Source of the DNA: Candidatus Nanopelagicales bacterium
Lineage (GTDB): Bacteria; Actinomycetota; Actinomycetes; S36-B12
Length of the DNA: 21,258 bases
Direction: 5' to 3'
Assembly: GCA_030836325.1 (NCBI GenBank)
Contig: JAURQC010000013.1
Coordinates: 1-21,258, forward strand
The notes beneath the pieces were generated by a model, which saw only the letters and a list, made by a program, of their open reading frames with translations, did not search any database and was not told the DNA's origin. Made by a program: the position numbers and the translations under genes. This document shows positions 1 through 7,874 of the stretch, piece by piece. Every line of letters starts with the position of its first letter. The first letter of the stretch is position 1.

Positions 1-927
1 AAGTACCTGACGCTCGCTGATGCTCGAGAGATCCGGCGCGAGGTACTCGCCCGCTCCGCAGGTCTTGCGTCCAACACCGCGGAAGCGCCGCAAGACGAAG
101 TAGCGCGTGTTCCCGCCGGACGCCTTGCACTTTCACTGGTTATGCGAGTCACCACCGCCGCACTACTGCTCATCACCATCGTGATCATCGTTGTCAGTTA
201 CCTAACCGGTGGCTGGGAGGCAATCGGTGTTGCGCTGCTGACCGGCGGTGTGCCTTTGCTCATCGTTCTATCGGAGTTCGTTCGCTACTACGGCTTCACC
301 GTCGCACAATCCCCCGACGGGCTCCGCCTTCGCTACGGACTGCTTCGCACCGAATCACGCACTGTCCCACCCGGCCGGGTCCAAGCCATTGAATACGTCG
401 AGCCCCTCCTGTGGCGGCGAAAGGCATGGGCCCGCGTACTTGTCACCATCGCCGGCGTTGGTACGGAGTCCTCAGGAGCCAACAACGGACGCAGCGACAC
501 CGTGTTGATTCCTGTCGCCAGCGTGGAGCAAGCGCACGACATCGTGGCGCGCGTCTTACCGAGTCTCGATACGGCATCGCTGACCTGGGTCGCGGCGCCC
601 ATCCGTGCCAAGCGTCGCAGTCCCATCCAGTGGCGGAACCTGGCCGTGGGATGGGATGAACGCAGTTTCGCGATAAGGCGCGGTCGCGTCACTCGTCGAC
701 TCGCCGTGGTCCCCCACGCCCGCACCCAGTCGGTGCGATGGACACAAGGCCCCTGGGAGCGCATGTTCGATCTGGCTTCGATGCACGTGGACACCACGCC
801 CGGCCCCGTCTCGGTGTCCGGGCTCCATCTCGATGCTGCTGTGAGCCGTGACATCGCCAAGCACCAGGCCGATGCCGCTCGACGAGGTCGACAAATCGAC
901 AACTCGATCCACTGGGCGGCCTCATGA
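1..927 (+). CDS. Membrane protein with PH-like (DUF304/YdbT-type) domains, 5' partial
   Basis: The frame is open from the first base (KYLTLADAREIRREVLARSA...), so the start lies upstream; the Met at 142 is internal. About 308 residues are visible. Two adjacent hydrophobic helices follow (roughly residues 48-92, from MRVTTAALLLITIVIIVVSY to LLIVLSEFVRYY). A PH-like block comes next (YGFTVAQSPDGLRLRYGLL ... SRTVPPGRVQAIEYVEPLLWRR), then a second one near the C-terminus (WDERSFAIRRGRVTRRLAVVPHARTQSVRW). This pattern matches the bacterial PH-domain membrane proteins of the DUF304/YdbT type, which usually carry several such domains; their biochemical role is not settled. The stop overlaps the fbiB start (ATGA, 924-927), so the two genes are probably translationally coupled. 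No functional link to F420 synthesis can be read from the sequence. Confidence 0.85.
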   Translation, partial: KYLTLADAREIRREVLARSAGLASNTAEAPQDEVARVPAGRLALSLVMRVTTAALLLITIVIIVVSYLTGGWEAIGVALLTGGVPLLIVLSEFVRYYGFTVAQSPDGLRLRYGLLRTESRTVPPGRVQAIEYVEPLLWRRKAWARVLVTIAGVGTESSGANNGRSDTVLIPVASVEQAHDIVARVLPSLDTASLTWVAAPIRAKRRSPIQWRNLAVGWDERSFAIRRGRVTRRLAVVPHARTQSVRWTQGPWERMFDLASMHVDTTPGPVSVSGLHLDAAVSRDIAKHQADAARRGRQIDNSIHWAAS

Positions 928-2315
928 GCACAGCGTTGACTGTTCTTGCTCTGCCAATCGAGCACTCCTTCGCTCCCGGTGACGAAATAAATTCGATACT
1001 GCTGCAGGCCCTCACATCCGCTGTATGGCCCGATGGATCCACCGGGCTTCGAGATGGTGACGTCGTCGTTGTGACGAGCAAGGTCATTGCGAAAGCCGAA
1101 GGAAGGATCGTTCTGGCCGATTCGCGTGAAGACGTCATCGATCAGCAAGCCAAGCGCGTCGTCGCAACCAAACAGACCCCACGCGGCATTACAAAAATCG
1201 TCCAGACATCGCACGGCCTCGTCCTCGCTGCTGCCGGTGTAGACGCGAGCAACACCGACATCGGAACGGTCGTCCTCCTTCCGGAGGACTCCGATGCGTC
1301 GGCCCAACAACTCCGCAACTTCATCTCAGACCAGGCAGGAATGGACGTCGGAATCGTCGTAACCGACACGATGGGACGCCCGTGGCGTCTCGGAGTCACC
1401 GACGTAGCGATCGGTGCGAGCGGGGTGCGCGTCCTCGATGACTACACGGGACGGCAGGACGAGTACGGCAACACCCTGGAGATGACCGTCGTGGCGATCG
1501 CTGACGAGATCGCATCCGCGGTGGACCTTGCCGCGGGCAAACTCGGTGGCGCTCCCCTTGCTGTCGTTCGCGGATTGGCCGAACACGTTGTCTCCACCGG
1601 CGATGTCTCCGCCGGTGATCCGCGTGCGCGTGACATTGTCCGGCCCCTCGAGGAGGACCTGTTCTGGATGGGAACGCACGAAGCGCTAGCCGAGGGAGCT
1701 CGCAGAGCCGTGTCGGGTCGTCGCACAATCCGCGCATTCACCGAGGAGGTTGTCGACCCCGCAGCCGTCGAACGCGCCATCGAAGATGCCGTACTGGCAC
1801 CGGCACCGCACCACAGCGAGCCGTTCGGCTTCATCATTTTGCGCGATGACGACGCCAACCAACGCCAGCACCGCACTGAGCTGCTTGATGCCATGCGCCG
1901 CGACTGGGAAGCCGATCTGACCACCATCGACGGCAAACCAGCCGACGAGGTCGAGCGTCGTGTGGCCCGGGGGAACATCCTTCGCACCGCACCGGTGGTG
2001 ATCGTTCCCTTCGTCGATCTGGATAAGGGAGCACACACCTATCCCGATGATCGACGCAATGCCGCCGAACGCGATCTGTTCATGGTTGCTGGCGGCGCCT
2101 GCGTAGAGAACCTGCTGATTCGGCTTGCCGCCGAGGGGCTTGGATCGGCTTGGATCTCCTCGACAATCTTTGCGCCGAGTGTCGTGCGTGGGCAGTTCAA
2201 ACTCGGTGGACGCGTCATCCCGCTGGGTGCAGTGGCTGTTGGCGTCCCCGCACAGTCGGCCAAGGACCGCCCACCGCGCCGCGCCCAGGACTACATAGTC
2301 ACGCTCGACGCTTAG
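924..2315 (+). CDS. fbiB: FbiB-type coenzyme F420:L-glutamate ligase with C-terminal nitroreductase-fold domain
   Basis: 463 residues, close to mycobacterial FbiB. Residues 1-245 are a CofE-type ligase that adds gamma-linked glutamates to F420-0 using GTP. Visible CofE motifs are DGDVVVVTSKVIAKAEGR (44-61), AAGVDASNT (103-111) and VTDTMGRPWRLGVTDVAIG (146-164). Residues 258-463 are a nitroreductase-like flavin domain (RRAVSGRRTIRAFTEEVVDP, 260-279; AERDLFMVAGGACVENLLIRLAAEGLG). In mycobacteria this domain binds FMN and reduces dehydro-F420-0. The fusion points to an actinobacterial F420 producer. The start ATG at 924 overlaps the upstream stop as ATGA. FbiA (the partner 2-phospholactate/PEP transferase) is not in the window, and the upstream neighbour is a PH-domain protein instead. 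The gene converges on the guanylyltransferase with 32 bases between stops and no clear terminator hairpin. Confidence 0.95.
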   Translation: MSTALTVLALPIEHSFAPGDEINSILLQALTSAVWPDGSTGLRDGDVVVVTSKVIAKAEGRIVLADSREDVIDQQAKRVVATKQTPRGITKIVQTSHGLVLAAAGVDASNTDIGTVVLLPEDSDASAQQLRNFISDQAGMDVGIVVTDTMGRPWRLGVTDVAIGASGVRVLDDYTGRQDEYGNTLEMTVVAIADEIASAVDLAAGKLGGAPLAVVRGLAEHVVSTGDVSAGDPRARDIVRPLEEDLFWMGTHEALAEGARRAVSGRRTIRAFTEEVVDPAAVERAIEDAVLAPAPHHSEPFGFIILRDDDANQRQHRTELLDAMRRDWEADLTTIDGKPADEVERRVARGNILRTAPVVIVPFVDLDKGAHTYPDDRRNAAERDLFMVAGGACVENLLIRLAAEGLGSAWISSTIFAPSVVRGQFKLGGRVIPLGAVAVGVPAQSAKDRPPRRAQDYIVTLDA

Positions 2316-2347
2316 CCCACACCAAGACCAAAACGGCCAGACCCAAC

Positions 2348-3424
2348 CTAAGCGTCGCTGGAGTGCCGAATGGCAAGGTCAGGAAGCTCAATTCCCGGCC
2401 ACACCCGGGCACCTTCACGTAACTCGTTCTGCGATCCCACAACGGCACCATCGCCGACGACGACGCCTTCGAGCACGGAGCCTTCACCAACCCGAGCTCC
2501 GGCACCGATGATGCTTCCGAAGACGTGCGCACCTGCAGCAATCACTGCTCCATCGAATATGACCGAACCGTCGACTCGCGCGTCGGCACCGATGACGACG
2601 TCCCGACCGACAGTGGTGCCCCCGCCAATGTGGGCCGAAGCCGCGATCTGTGCTCCATGCATGACTAGGGCCTCACCGGTGTCGGGAACAGCGGGCGACG
2701 GAGCGATACCACTCACCAGGTCACGGCTGCCCTGAACGAACGCCAGCGGTGTGCCCAAGTCCAGCCAGTAACCACGGTCCACAACGCCCCGGACGTTCGC
2801 GCCAGAGGACAGCAGGCCCGGGAACGTCTCGCGTTCGACCGACACGACCCGACCCTCGGGGATCTGCTCGATGATCGAGCGGGTGAAGACGTAGCAGCCG
2901 GCGTTGATCAGGTCGGTCACGATCTCTTCGGGAGTGGAGGGTTTTTCCAAGAAAGCTTGCACCCGGCCGTGGGCGTCGATCGGCACGAGCCCGTAAGCGC
3001 GCGGATCCTCAACCGGTGTGAGGTACAAGGTGACATCGCTGGAGGTCTCCACATGCGAGCGAACCAGGCCGCTGATGTCCAGGCCGCTGAGGACGTCGCC
3101 GTTGAAAATGAGGATCGGATCGTCTGGTCCAGATTCCAGGTGCGACAGCGCATGGCGAATGGCGCCACCGGTCCCAAGTGGCTCTTCTTCGGTCGCGACT
3201 ACGACGTCGATACCGAGATCGGCGTCTTCGATGAACTCCGCGAATACCTCTGCCCGGTAACTGGTCGCCAGGACGATGCGCTTGACTCCTGCGTCTCGGG
3301 CACGGGTGATCTGGTGGACGGTGAACGGAACCCCCGCGACGGGCAACATCGGCTTGGGGGTGTTCACAGTCAACGGTCGAAGACGGGTCCCTTGACCCCC
3401 GACGAGCAGCACGGCCTCAGTCAT
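2348..3424 (-). CDS. Mannose-1-phosphate guanylyltransferase-like nucleotidyltransferase
   Basis: 358 residues from ATG at 3424 (MTEAVLLVGG). The frame stays open to 3508, but the family starts right before the nucleotide-binding loop, so 3424 is chosen. It has the GT-A nucleotidyltransferase signature GGQGTRLRPLT with PKPMLPVAG (about residues 9-31), the metal-binding NGDV, an FLEKP motif, and GYWLDLGTP. A C-terminal left-handed beta-helix of hexapeptide repeats follows (IAASAHIGGGTTVGRDVVIG, SVLEGVVVGDGAVVGS). It probably makes GDP-mannose from GTP and mannose-1-P for mannosylated wall glycans or lipids. The position next to fbiB matches the mycobacterial Rv3264c gene. Glucose-1-P thymidylyl- or uridylyltransferases share these motifs, so the exact sugar is inferred mainly from synteny. 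No SD precedes the ATG, so leaderless translation is possible. Confidence 0.85.
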   Translation of the reverse strand: MTEAVLLVGGQGTRLRPLTVNTPKPMLPVAGVPFTVHQITRARDAGVKRIVLATSYRAEVFAEFIEDADLGIDVVVATEEEPLGTGGAIRHALSHLESGPDDPILIFNGDVLSGLDISGLVRSHVETSSDVTLYLTPVEDPRAYGLVPIDAHGRVQAFLEKPSTPEEIVTDLINAGCYVFTRSIIEQIPEGRVVSVERETFPGLLSSGANVRGVVDRGYWLDLGTPLAFVQGSRDLVSGIAPSPAVPDTGEALVMHGAQIAASAHIGGGTTVGRDVVIGADARVDGSVIFDGAVIAAGAHVFGSIIGAGARVGEGSVLEGVVVGDGAVVGSQNELREGARVWPGIELPDLAIRHSSDA

Positions 3425-3474
3425 CGGGCAAGGGTGCCACACGGACGCTCCACCCCTGGCCGCAGAATGTGTGC
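3425..3474. promoter_or_regulatory. Short divergent intergenic region between guanylyltransferase and TIGR03089 genes
   Basis: Only 50 bases separate the two start codons, so promoters for both directions must lie here or reach into the opposite gene. On the + strand CAGAAT (3463-3468) ends 6 bases before ATG 3475, which would suit a leaderless transcript with a weak -10 box. No SD is visible for either gene. Prediction by eye only. Confidence 0.35.
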
Positions 3475-4161
3475 ATGTCGTCGCCTGCCCCCGACATTCG
3501 GTCGGCACTACTGAGCCGATCCGATCCAGCCCAGCCGTTCGTCACCTACGTCGGCACTGATGGCCGCGTCGAACTCTCTGGGGCATCCGTCCTCAACGCC
3601 GCCTCCAAGATCGCCAACGCGATAGCGAGTGAGTTCGACCTCGAACCAGGGGACAAAGTGGGTTTGCACCTGCCGTGGCACTGGCAACGTGTGACGTGGC
3701 TGATCGGCACCTGGGCGGCCGGATGCGTCGTGGTTCCCGGTGGCGGCGAGGAGTGCGATTTGCTGGTTGCTGGCCCCAAAGAAGCCGAGGGCCTGCCCGG
3801 GCCTGTGCAGGTCGTGTCCATGCACCCGTTCGGACTACCGCTGGATGCGACGGCGATGGCTCAACTTCCGCCCGACATCGAAGACGTGACGATTGCTGTT
3901 CGGAGCCAGCCAGATCAACAGGTGTTCGTCGAGAACCATGCCGAACGCACAGCAGTGGACGGCCTCACTCAACGTGAACTTCTCGATCAAGCCCGATCCT
4001 TCGCGAGCGATCACGCGGACATTCGCCGACTCGCAATCCGACAGAGTGACTCGCAGTGGTGGTTGCCGGCTTTGTGGCCATTGGTCACCGACGGCTCGAT
4101 CGTTATGGCCGACGCGACGAATGAAGATTTCGCCGGCGAGCCGGTCGACGCAGCGGTCTAG
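3475..4161 (+). CDS. TIGR03089-like protein (partial AMP-binding fold)
   Basis: 228 residues from ATG 3475; a GTG at 3469 in frame is the alternative start. The sequence resembles the N-terminal part of acyl-CoA synthetase-like AMP-binding enzymes (FVTYVGTDGRVELSGASVLN, KIANAIASEFDLEPGDKVGLHLPWHWQRVTWLIGTWAAGCVVVPGG). It lacks the ATP-binding and catalytic C-terminal half, as is usual for the TIGR03089 family, so it is unlikely to be a complete adenylating enzyme. Members of this family sit beside LytR-CpsA-Psr genes in many actinobacteria, as here (one gene away). It is divergent from the guanylyltransferase, with 50 bases between start codons. Its TAG overlaps the stop of the convergent hydrolase gene inside one CTAG. 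No molecular function is established for the family as far as I know. Confidence 0.85.
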   Translation: MSSPAPDIRSALLSRSDPAQPFVTYVGTDGRVELSGASVLNAASKIANAIASEFDLEPGDKVGLHLPWHWQRVTWLIGTWAAGCVVVPGGGEECDLLVAGPKEAEGLPGPVQVVSMHPFGLPLDATAMAQLPPDIEDVTIAVRSQPDQQVFVENHAERTAVDGLTQRELLDQARSFASDHADIRRLAIRQSDSQWWLPALWPLVTDGSIVMADATNEDFAGEPVDAAV

Positions 4162-7100
4162 GACGTCACGTTGACCGTGATGTCCTGGCTTGCGCCAGCG
4201 GCCTGTTTCTTGGCCACTACCAAGATCCGGTAGGTGTAGCTCGCGCCCGCGGGTGCAGCCTTCTTGACCTTGAAGACGACTCGTCCGCCCTTCTTGGTCT
4301 TACTGCGCTGCACCGTGCGCCATTCACCATCGACAAACGCCTGACGCCACACCGTCAGCCCCTTGCGCTTCGGGCGCACTTTCGCCTTGATCTTGAAGGG
4401 CTGTCCGGCGGGAACATCCATGACCTGCGGCGTCACTAACGCAACCGAACGAGCCTTAACGCTCGGAACAACCGATACTCGGAACGTCTCACCAACACCA
4501 ATGGGTTGCTTTTTGCGAACCACCAACACGCGGTACTCCTGCGTGGTGTTGGGAGGCCATGCCTGATTAACAGTGTAGTGGACCTTGCCGTTCTTCTTGG
4601 TGCGCTTCTTCTTGAAGGTGATCCACTCGCCGTTCTCGAGTTTTTGGAACCACACCCGCAGGCCTTTGCGCTTGGGTGTGACCTTCGCGCGGATGTTGAA
4701 TGACTTCAGCGCCTTCACTTGTCGATCCGCTGGGGTCAGCATCTTGACCTGGCGTTCGTAGTTGACAGTCGGCTGCTGCGCTGGAGCCTGCGGCGCGGGT
4801 GCTTGCGGCGCAGCGACGGGGACGCCGGCGCTGCCGTCTATCGCGTTGATGTACGACGATTTCAAGCCTAGGGCGTTGCGCAATTGGTTTCCGCTTCGAG
4901 TGACGGTGCTGCCGTCACCGAGGGTCGCCTGCACTGTCTTGGCGACACCGCTGGGATCGCGCTCGATGACCTCGACCTTCCAGACATCGCCCACTCCGAA
5001 CGCCTGGGCCATCTCAACCTGGCCAACTGTGACACTCCACGACCGGTTCGGGTTGTCCTCACTGAGAGACCACGGATCAGCCACCGAGCGAACGTAGGGA
5101 AGGTCGCCGCCCCATTGGTCGGCACTGGCTTGGCTCGCACCACCGTTGGACGAGGAGTAGAACGCGCGGATCGGGGCACCCTCGTACAAGATTGCGAGCC
5201 CGGTGGTGGGTGAGGCGTGCGTCGCGTTGACCGCGTTGACCCAGCGGTCACCTCGCGCCCCGGACTGCTTGGCCCACCCTGCAAAGACCTGATCGGAGTA
5301 CGGCCCGCGACCGTCGTCGACGTGGCAGTCGCAGGCTCCACGAGTTCCGGCCTGGATTGCCGACAACGCATACGTCCGGGCTGCAAGGACCTGCGCCTGG
5401 AGGGCAGCATCGGGCCAGGAACTGCTCACCTCGGCGATTCCGTACAGGTATTCGTCATGAAGCCGCAGTGAGTTGACAGCGTTTAGCCGGGTGGCGCTCG
5501 CATCCCCCGTGGGAAGAATCTCGATCGTGCCGTACCGGTACCGGTGACCTTCGGAATCAAAGTTGCCACCCTTGTCGACCACGTTGGCCAGCCCCGACCA
5601 CGTCACAGATGCCGACGGGAAGACACCAAGTTCTTGACGCGCACCACCGACGATCTTGGCAGCTTGGACCGCACCTGATTCACCGGTGAAGTAGAAACTT
5701 TCCCCCGGACCGGCCGCAACAACGTTCCCGCCTAGGTTGGCCTGAACCGTGCCATCACCCTCGACTGCCTCACCGCGGATCCGCACGTGCTTCTTCTTGT
5801 ACTCCAAGTTCACCCGGATCGCCATATCGTCCTGAACGGGTGTGACCGACGTGCCTTGGTAATAGTGCGTGACGATGGATGTCGCATCCATTCCGGCCTT
5901 GGCCATCGCCAGAGCCCCGTATTGGCTCATACCGACTCCGTGCCCGAAACCAGCACCCGAGAGCGTGAACGATTCAGGTGCTCCGCACGGATCCGGTGGT
6001 GAAGCCGGTGTCGCGAGAACTCGAGCGCCACTCACCCACGGGTACAACGGCTGGCCGCCGGCATTGGCATTCATCGACACCGTGTACGTCCCCGGCGGCA
6101 CCTGGTTGCCAGCATCATCACGCTGGTCCCAGTCGATCTGGACCGGACCGGGCGCACCAACCTCACCACTGAGGTTACGAACGATGTCTCCGCAACGATT
6201 GCTGATCGCGATCGTCCATGTCATCGGTGCATTGGTGGTCGCCGTGATGGACATGGGTCCGGCGGCCCAGGATGCGGCGTTGGCGGTCGGATTGACCATT
6301 CCCGCGCCCATCTTGGCCGTCGTGGCCGCGCGAATGGCGGGGATCTGCGCCTCGAGGTGCTTGCCCGGGCAACTGGTCGCGCCGATATCGCCGTGCCCGC
6401 CGATCACAAGGGCGTTGGCTGCTTGTCCCGGCTGGTATCTGCTCGTGCCCGCACTGGAATCCGACACCAGCGGGATCGTCCCGTTTGGGTCGCGGTGGTT
6501 CATCGACAGTTTCCACGCCGTGAGCGAGGAGATGGAGTCAACGATCACTGCCATCTGATCGGCCGGTGGATTGGCCTTGGCGAAATTCCCGATCGCGGAC
6601 ACCGCGAAGGTCTCATCGTTGAAGCCCGCTGTGTGGCCACCGACCACGGCCTGGTCGATTCCGCCCGCACGACCCTCGTACAACCGTCCGAAGCGATCGA
6701 CGAGGAAGTTGTACGCCATGTCCGAGTACTTCAAGCCTTTGGTGAACCAGTTGTAGAGGTTGCGTACCTGCTTGGCGGATTGTTCGGGGGTGTAGTTGTT
6801 CTTGGTGGCGGTGTGGTGCACGAATGCGGCCTTGATGGTCGGCGAATACCGAGCCGATCCGCGGCGCAGCGACTCATCGGCTCCCCATTCCGCACGACCG
6901 ATGATCGGCGGCATAGTCGCGACGGTGCTGGCCTGAGCGACCGACACCGGACCAATACGCGAACCGTCGGGGGGCTCGGGGAGTTCTGCGTCGTCGTCGG
7001 TCACCGGGTTGTCCACCAGTGTCACCTCGGTGCCACGGGGCTCCTCGCCACCGGGAGTATCGATACGCACCTGAAGGCCATCGGCGCTGTCGGTCAGTAG

Positions 7101-7670
7101 CGGGTCGGTTCCGAAACGAATGCCGTCGGCTTCCGCCGAATCCGGGTCTGGTCCGTGGTCGGTGGTCGTCAATGGCTGCCAGGTGCTCCAGCGATCACCC
7201 TCGCGGACCCGGATCAGAACACGGGTCCCCGGCGCAAACGGCTCATCGGCGCTGATGCCTACCAGACTGAATGGCTCGACACGTTCGGCAGCCGAGGCGA
7301 TGGCGGGCTCGACCGGTGCATGTTCATCGTCGTGGAGTGCATGTTCGTCGTCGTGGAGTGCATGTTCGTCGCTGTGGTCGTGAGAGTCCCCCACCTCCTG
7401 GATGCCGGCAGTCCCGGCGAGCCCGAGATCGTCGACCACGAGATCGGCCATCAGCGAGTCCCACGAGGCCATGGCCACGGTGGACTCCTCGATCACCGAT
7501 GGATCGACTCCCGTCAGGGGCAGTGAGGTGACCGACGCTTGAACTGGATCGCGCTCAAGCGGAGTGCGCGGGGAATCGGAATTCGGCAAGGAGCCCAGGA
7601 CGGGAACGGTTAGGCCCGCCGCCACGATCGCAGGTGCAAGCGCGACCGCGATGACTCGGTTTCGCCTCAC
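4158..7670 (-). CDS. Secreted bifunctional peptidoglycan hydrolase: PGRP amidase plus SpoIID domain
   Basis: 1170 residues from GTG 7670, preceded by a strong SD. Residues 1-26 are a signal peptide (RRNR, then a hydrophobic core). Residues 96-120 are His/Asp/Glu-rich (EHALHDD repeats). A beta-rich domain spans about 132-220. Residues 254-450 form a PGRP/amidase_2 domain. Its zinc ligands align with T7 lysozyme: H285 (VHHTATK), H426 and C434 (GGHGDIGATSCPGKH), with catalytic Tyr320 (DMAYNFLVDRFG). The domain should therefore cleave MurNAc-L-Ala bonds. A FlgD-like Ig domain lies at about 483-535 (DWDQRDDAGNQVPPGTYTVS). A SpoIID-type lytic transglycosylase region (567-945) has GFGHGVGMSQYGA (573-585), predicted catalytic Glu747 (YLYGIAEVSSSWP) and ALQAQVLAARTYAL (756-769). 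An Ala/Pro/Gln linker (951-969) leads to two basic beta repeats. The protein is probably exported to remodel the wall. It is divergent from the LCP gene. Confidence 0.9.
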   Translation of the reverse strand: MRRNRVIAVALAPAIVAAGLTVPVLGSLPNSDSPRTPLERDPVQASVTSLPLTGVDPSVIEESTVAMASWDSLMADLVVDDLGLAGTAGIQEVGDSHDHSDEHALHDDEHALHDDEHAPVEPAIASAAERVEPFSLVGISADEPFAPGTRVLIRVREGDRWSTWQPLTTTDHGPDPDSAEADGIRFGTDPLLTDSADGLQVRIDTPGGEEPRGTEVTLVDNPVTDDDAELPEPPDGSRIGPVSVAQASTVATMPPIIGRAEWGADESLRRGSARYSPTIKAAFVHHTATKNNYTPEQSAKQVRNLYNWFTKGLKYSDMAYNFLVDRFGRLYEGRAGGIDQAVVGGHTAGFNDETFAVSAIGNFAKANPPADQMAVIVDSISSLTAWKLSMNHRDPNGTIPLVSDSSAGTSRYQPGQAANALVIGGHGDIGATSCPGKHLEAQIPAIRAATTAKMGAGMVNPTANAASWAAGPMSITATTNAPMTWTIAISNRCGDIVRNLSGEVGAPGPVQIDWDQRDDAGNQVPPGTYTVSMNANAGGQPLYPWVSGARVLATPASPPDPCGAPESFTLSGAGFGHGVGMSQYGALAMAKAGMDATSIVTHYYQGTSVTPVQDDMAIRVNLEYKKKHVRIRGEAVEGDGTVQANLGGNVVAAGPGESFYFTGESGAVQAAKIVGGARQELGVFPSASVTWSGLANVVDKGGNFDSEGHRYRYGTIEILPTGDASATRLNAVNSLRLHDEYLYGIAEVSSSWPDAALQAQVLAARTYALSAIQAGTRGACDCHVDDGRGPYSDQVFAGWAKQSGARGDRWVNAVNATHASPTTGLAILYEGAPIRAFYSSSNGGASQASADQWGGDLPYVRSVADPWSLSEDNPNRSWSVTVGQVEMAQAFGVGDVWKVEVIERDPSGVAKTVQATLGDGSTVTRSGNQLRNALGLKSSYINAIDGSAGVPVAAPQAPAPQAPAQQPTVNYERQVKMLTPADRQVKALKSFNIRAKVTPKRKGLRVWFQKLENGEWITFKKKRTKKNGKVHYTVNQAWPPNTTQEYRVLVVRKKQPIGVGETFRVSVVPSVKARSVALVTPQVMDVPAGQPFKIKAKVRPKRKGLTVWRQAFVDGEWRTVQRSKTKKGGRVVFKVKKAAPAGASYTYRILVVAKKQAAGASQDITVNVTS
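4167..4748 (-). repeat. Two tandem C-terminal domain repeats of the hydrolase
   Basis: Residues about 975-1067 and 1076-1168 of the hydrolase are a duplicated beta-strand domain. Paired landmarks are LTPADRQVKALKSFNIRAKV / VTPQVMDVPAGQPFKIKAKV, TPKRKGLRVWFQKLENGEW / RPKRKGLTVWRQAFVDGEW, KKNGKVHY / KKGGRVVF and YRVLVVRKKQ / YRILVVAKKQ. Both are very rich in Lys and Arg, which suits binding to an anionic wall polymer (inference). The copies differ enough at DNA level to be an old duplication. Confidence 0.8.
7321..7380 (-). repeat. 21-base tandem repeat coding for His/Asp/Glu-rich EHALHDD units
   Basis: Two nearly identical 21-base units (7321-7341 and 7342-7362, one base different) and a partial third (7363-7380) lie inside the hydrolase gene. 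They encode EHALHDD twice, with HDHSD next to them, at residues about 97-117. The period is a multiple of three, so copy number can vary without breaking the frame. The block lies just before the first folded domain. Clustered His and acidic residues suggest binding of zinc or another divalent metal outside the cell. Confidence 0.8.
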
Positions 7671-7677
7671 TTGCCTA

Positions 7678-7684
7678 CTCCTTT
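7678..7684 (-). promoter_or_regulatory. Ribosome binding site of the hydrolase gene
   Basis: On the minus strand AAAGGAG lies 7 bases before GTG 7670. It supports that GTG as the start, just before the RRNR and hydrophobic core of the signal peptide. Confidence 0.85.
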
Positions 7685-7722
7685 CCGATCGCTCCCAGCC
7701 GACCCATGCCGACGTTTCGCCA

Positions 7723-7759
7723 CGTGCGATAAAACAGCGACATCGCTGTTACGGGCACG
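7723..7759. promoter_or_regulatory. Two-part inverted repeat in the hydrolase/LCP divergent region
   Basis: Perfect 8-base arms AACAGCGA (7733-7740) and TCGCTGTT (7743-7750) are separated by CA. A second pair, CGTGC (7723-7727) and GCACG (7755-7759), lies almost symmetrically outside. It could be an operator for a dimeric regulator, or a hairpin in the leader of the hydrolase mRNA, 53-90 bases before its start. A smaller hairpin, CCACG-gatt-CGTGG, follows at 7773-7786. No regulator gene is in the window. Confidence 0.5.
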
Positions 7760-7874
7760 CGACATAACGGTGCCACGGATTCGTGGAATACGCCAAGCCT
7801 CACACGACTCACCCGTCACAGCTGTCACCGGCACGCCCGGAATTCGGAACCGCGCCTCTTGCTGGTGCGTCACA

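Noticed and set aside
333..1310. Long open frame of 325 codons on the minus strand
   Set aside because: It covers the PH-domain gene and fbiB, has no recognisable domain, and is explained by GC-rich antisense openness.
6357..7100. 247-codon open frame on the plus strand opposite the hydrolase
   Set aside because: The overlying amidase domain is clearly recognised on the other strand; this frame has no motif or SD support.
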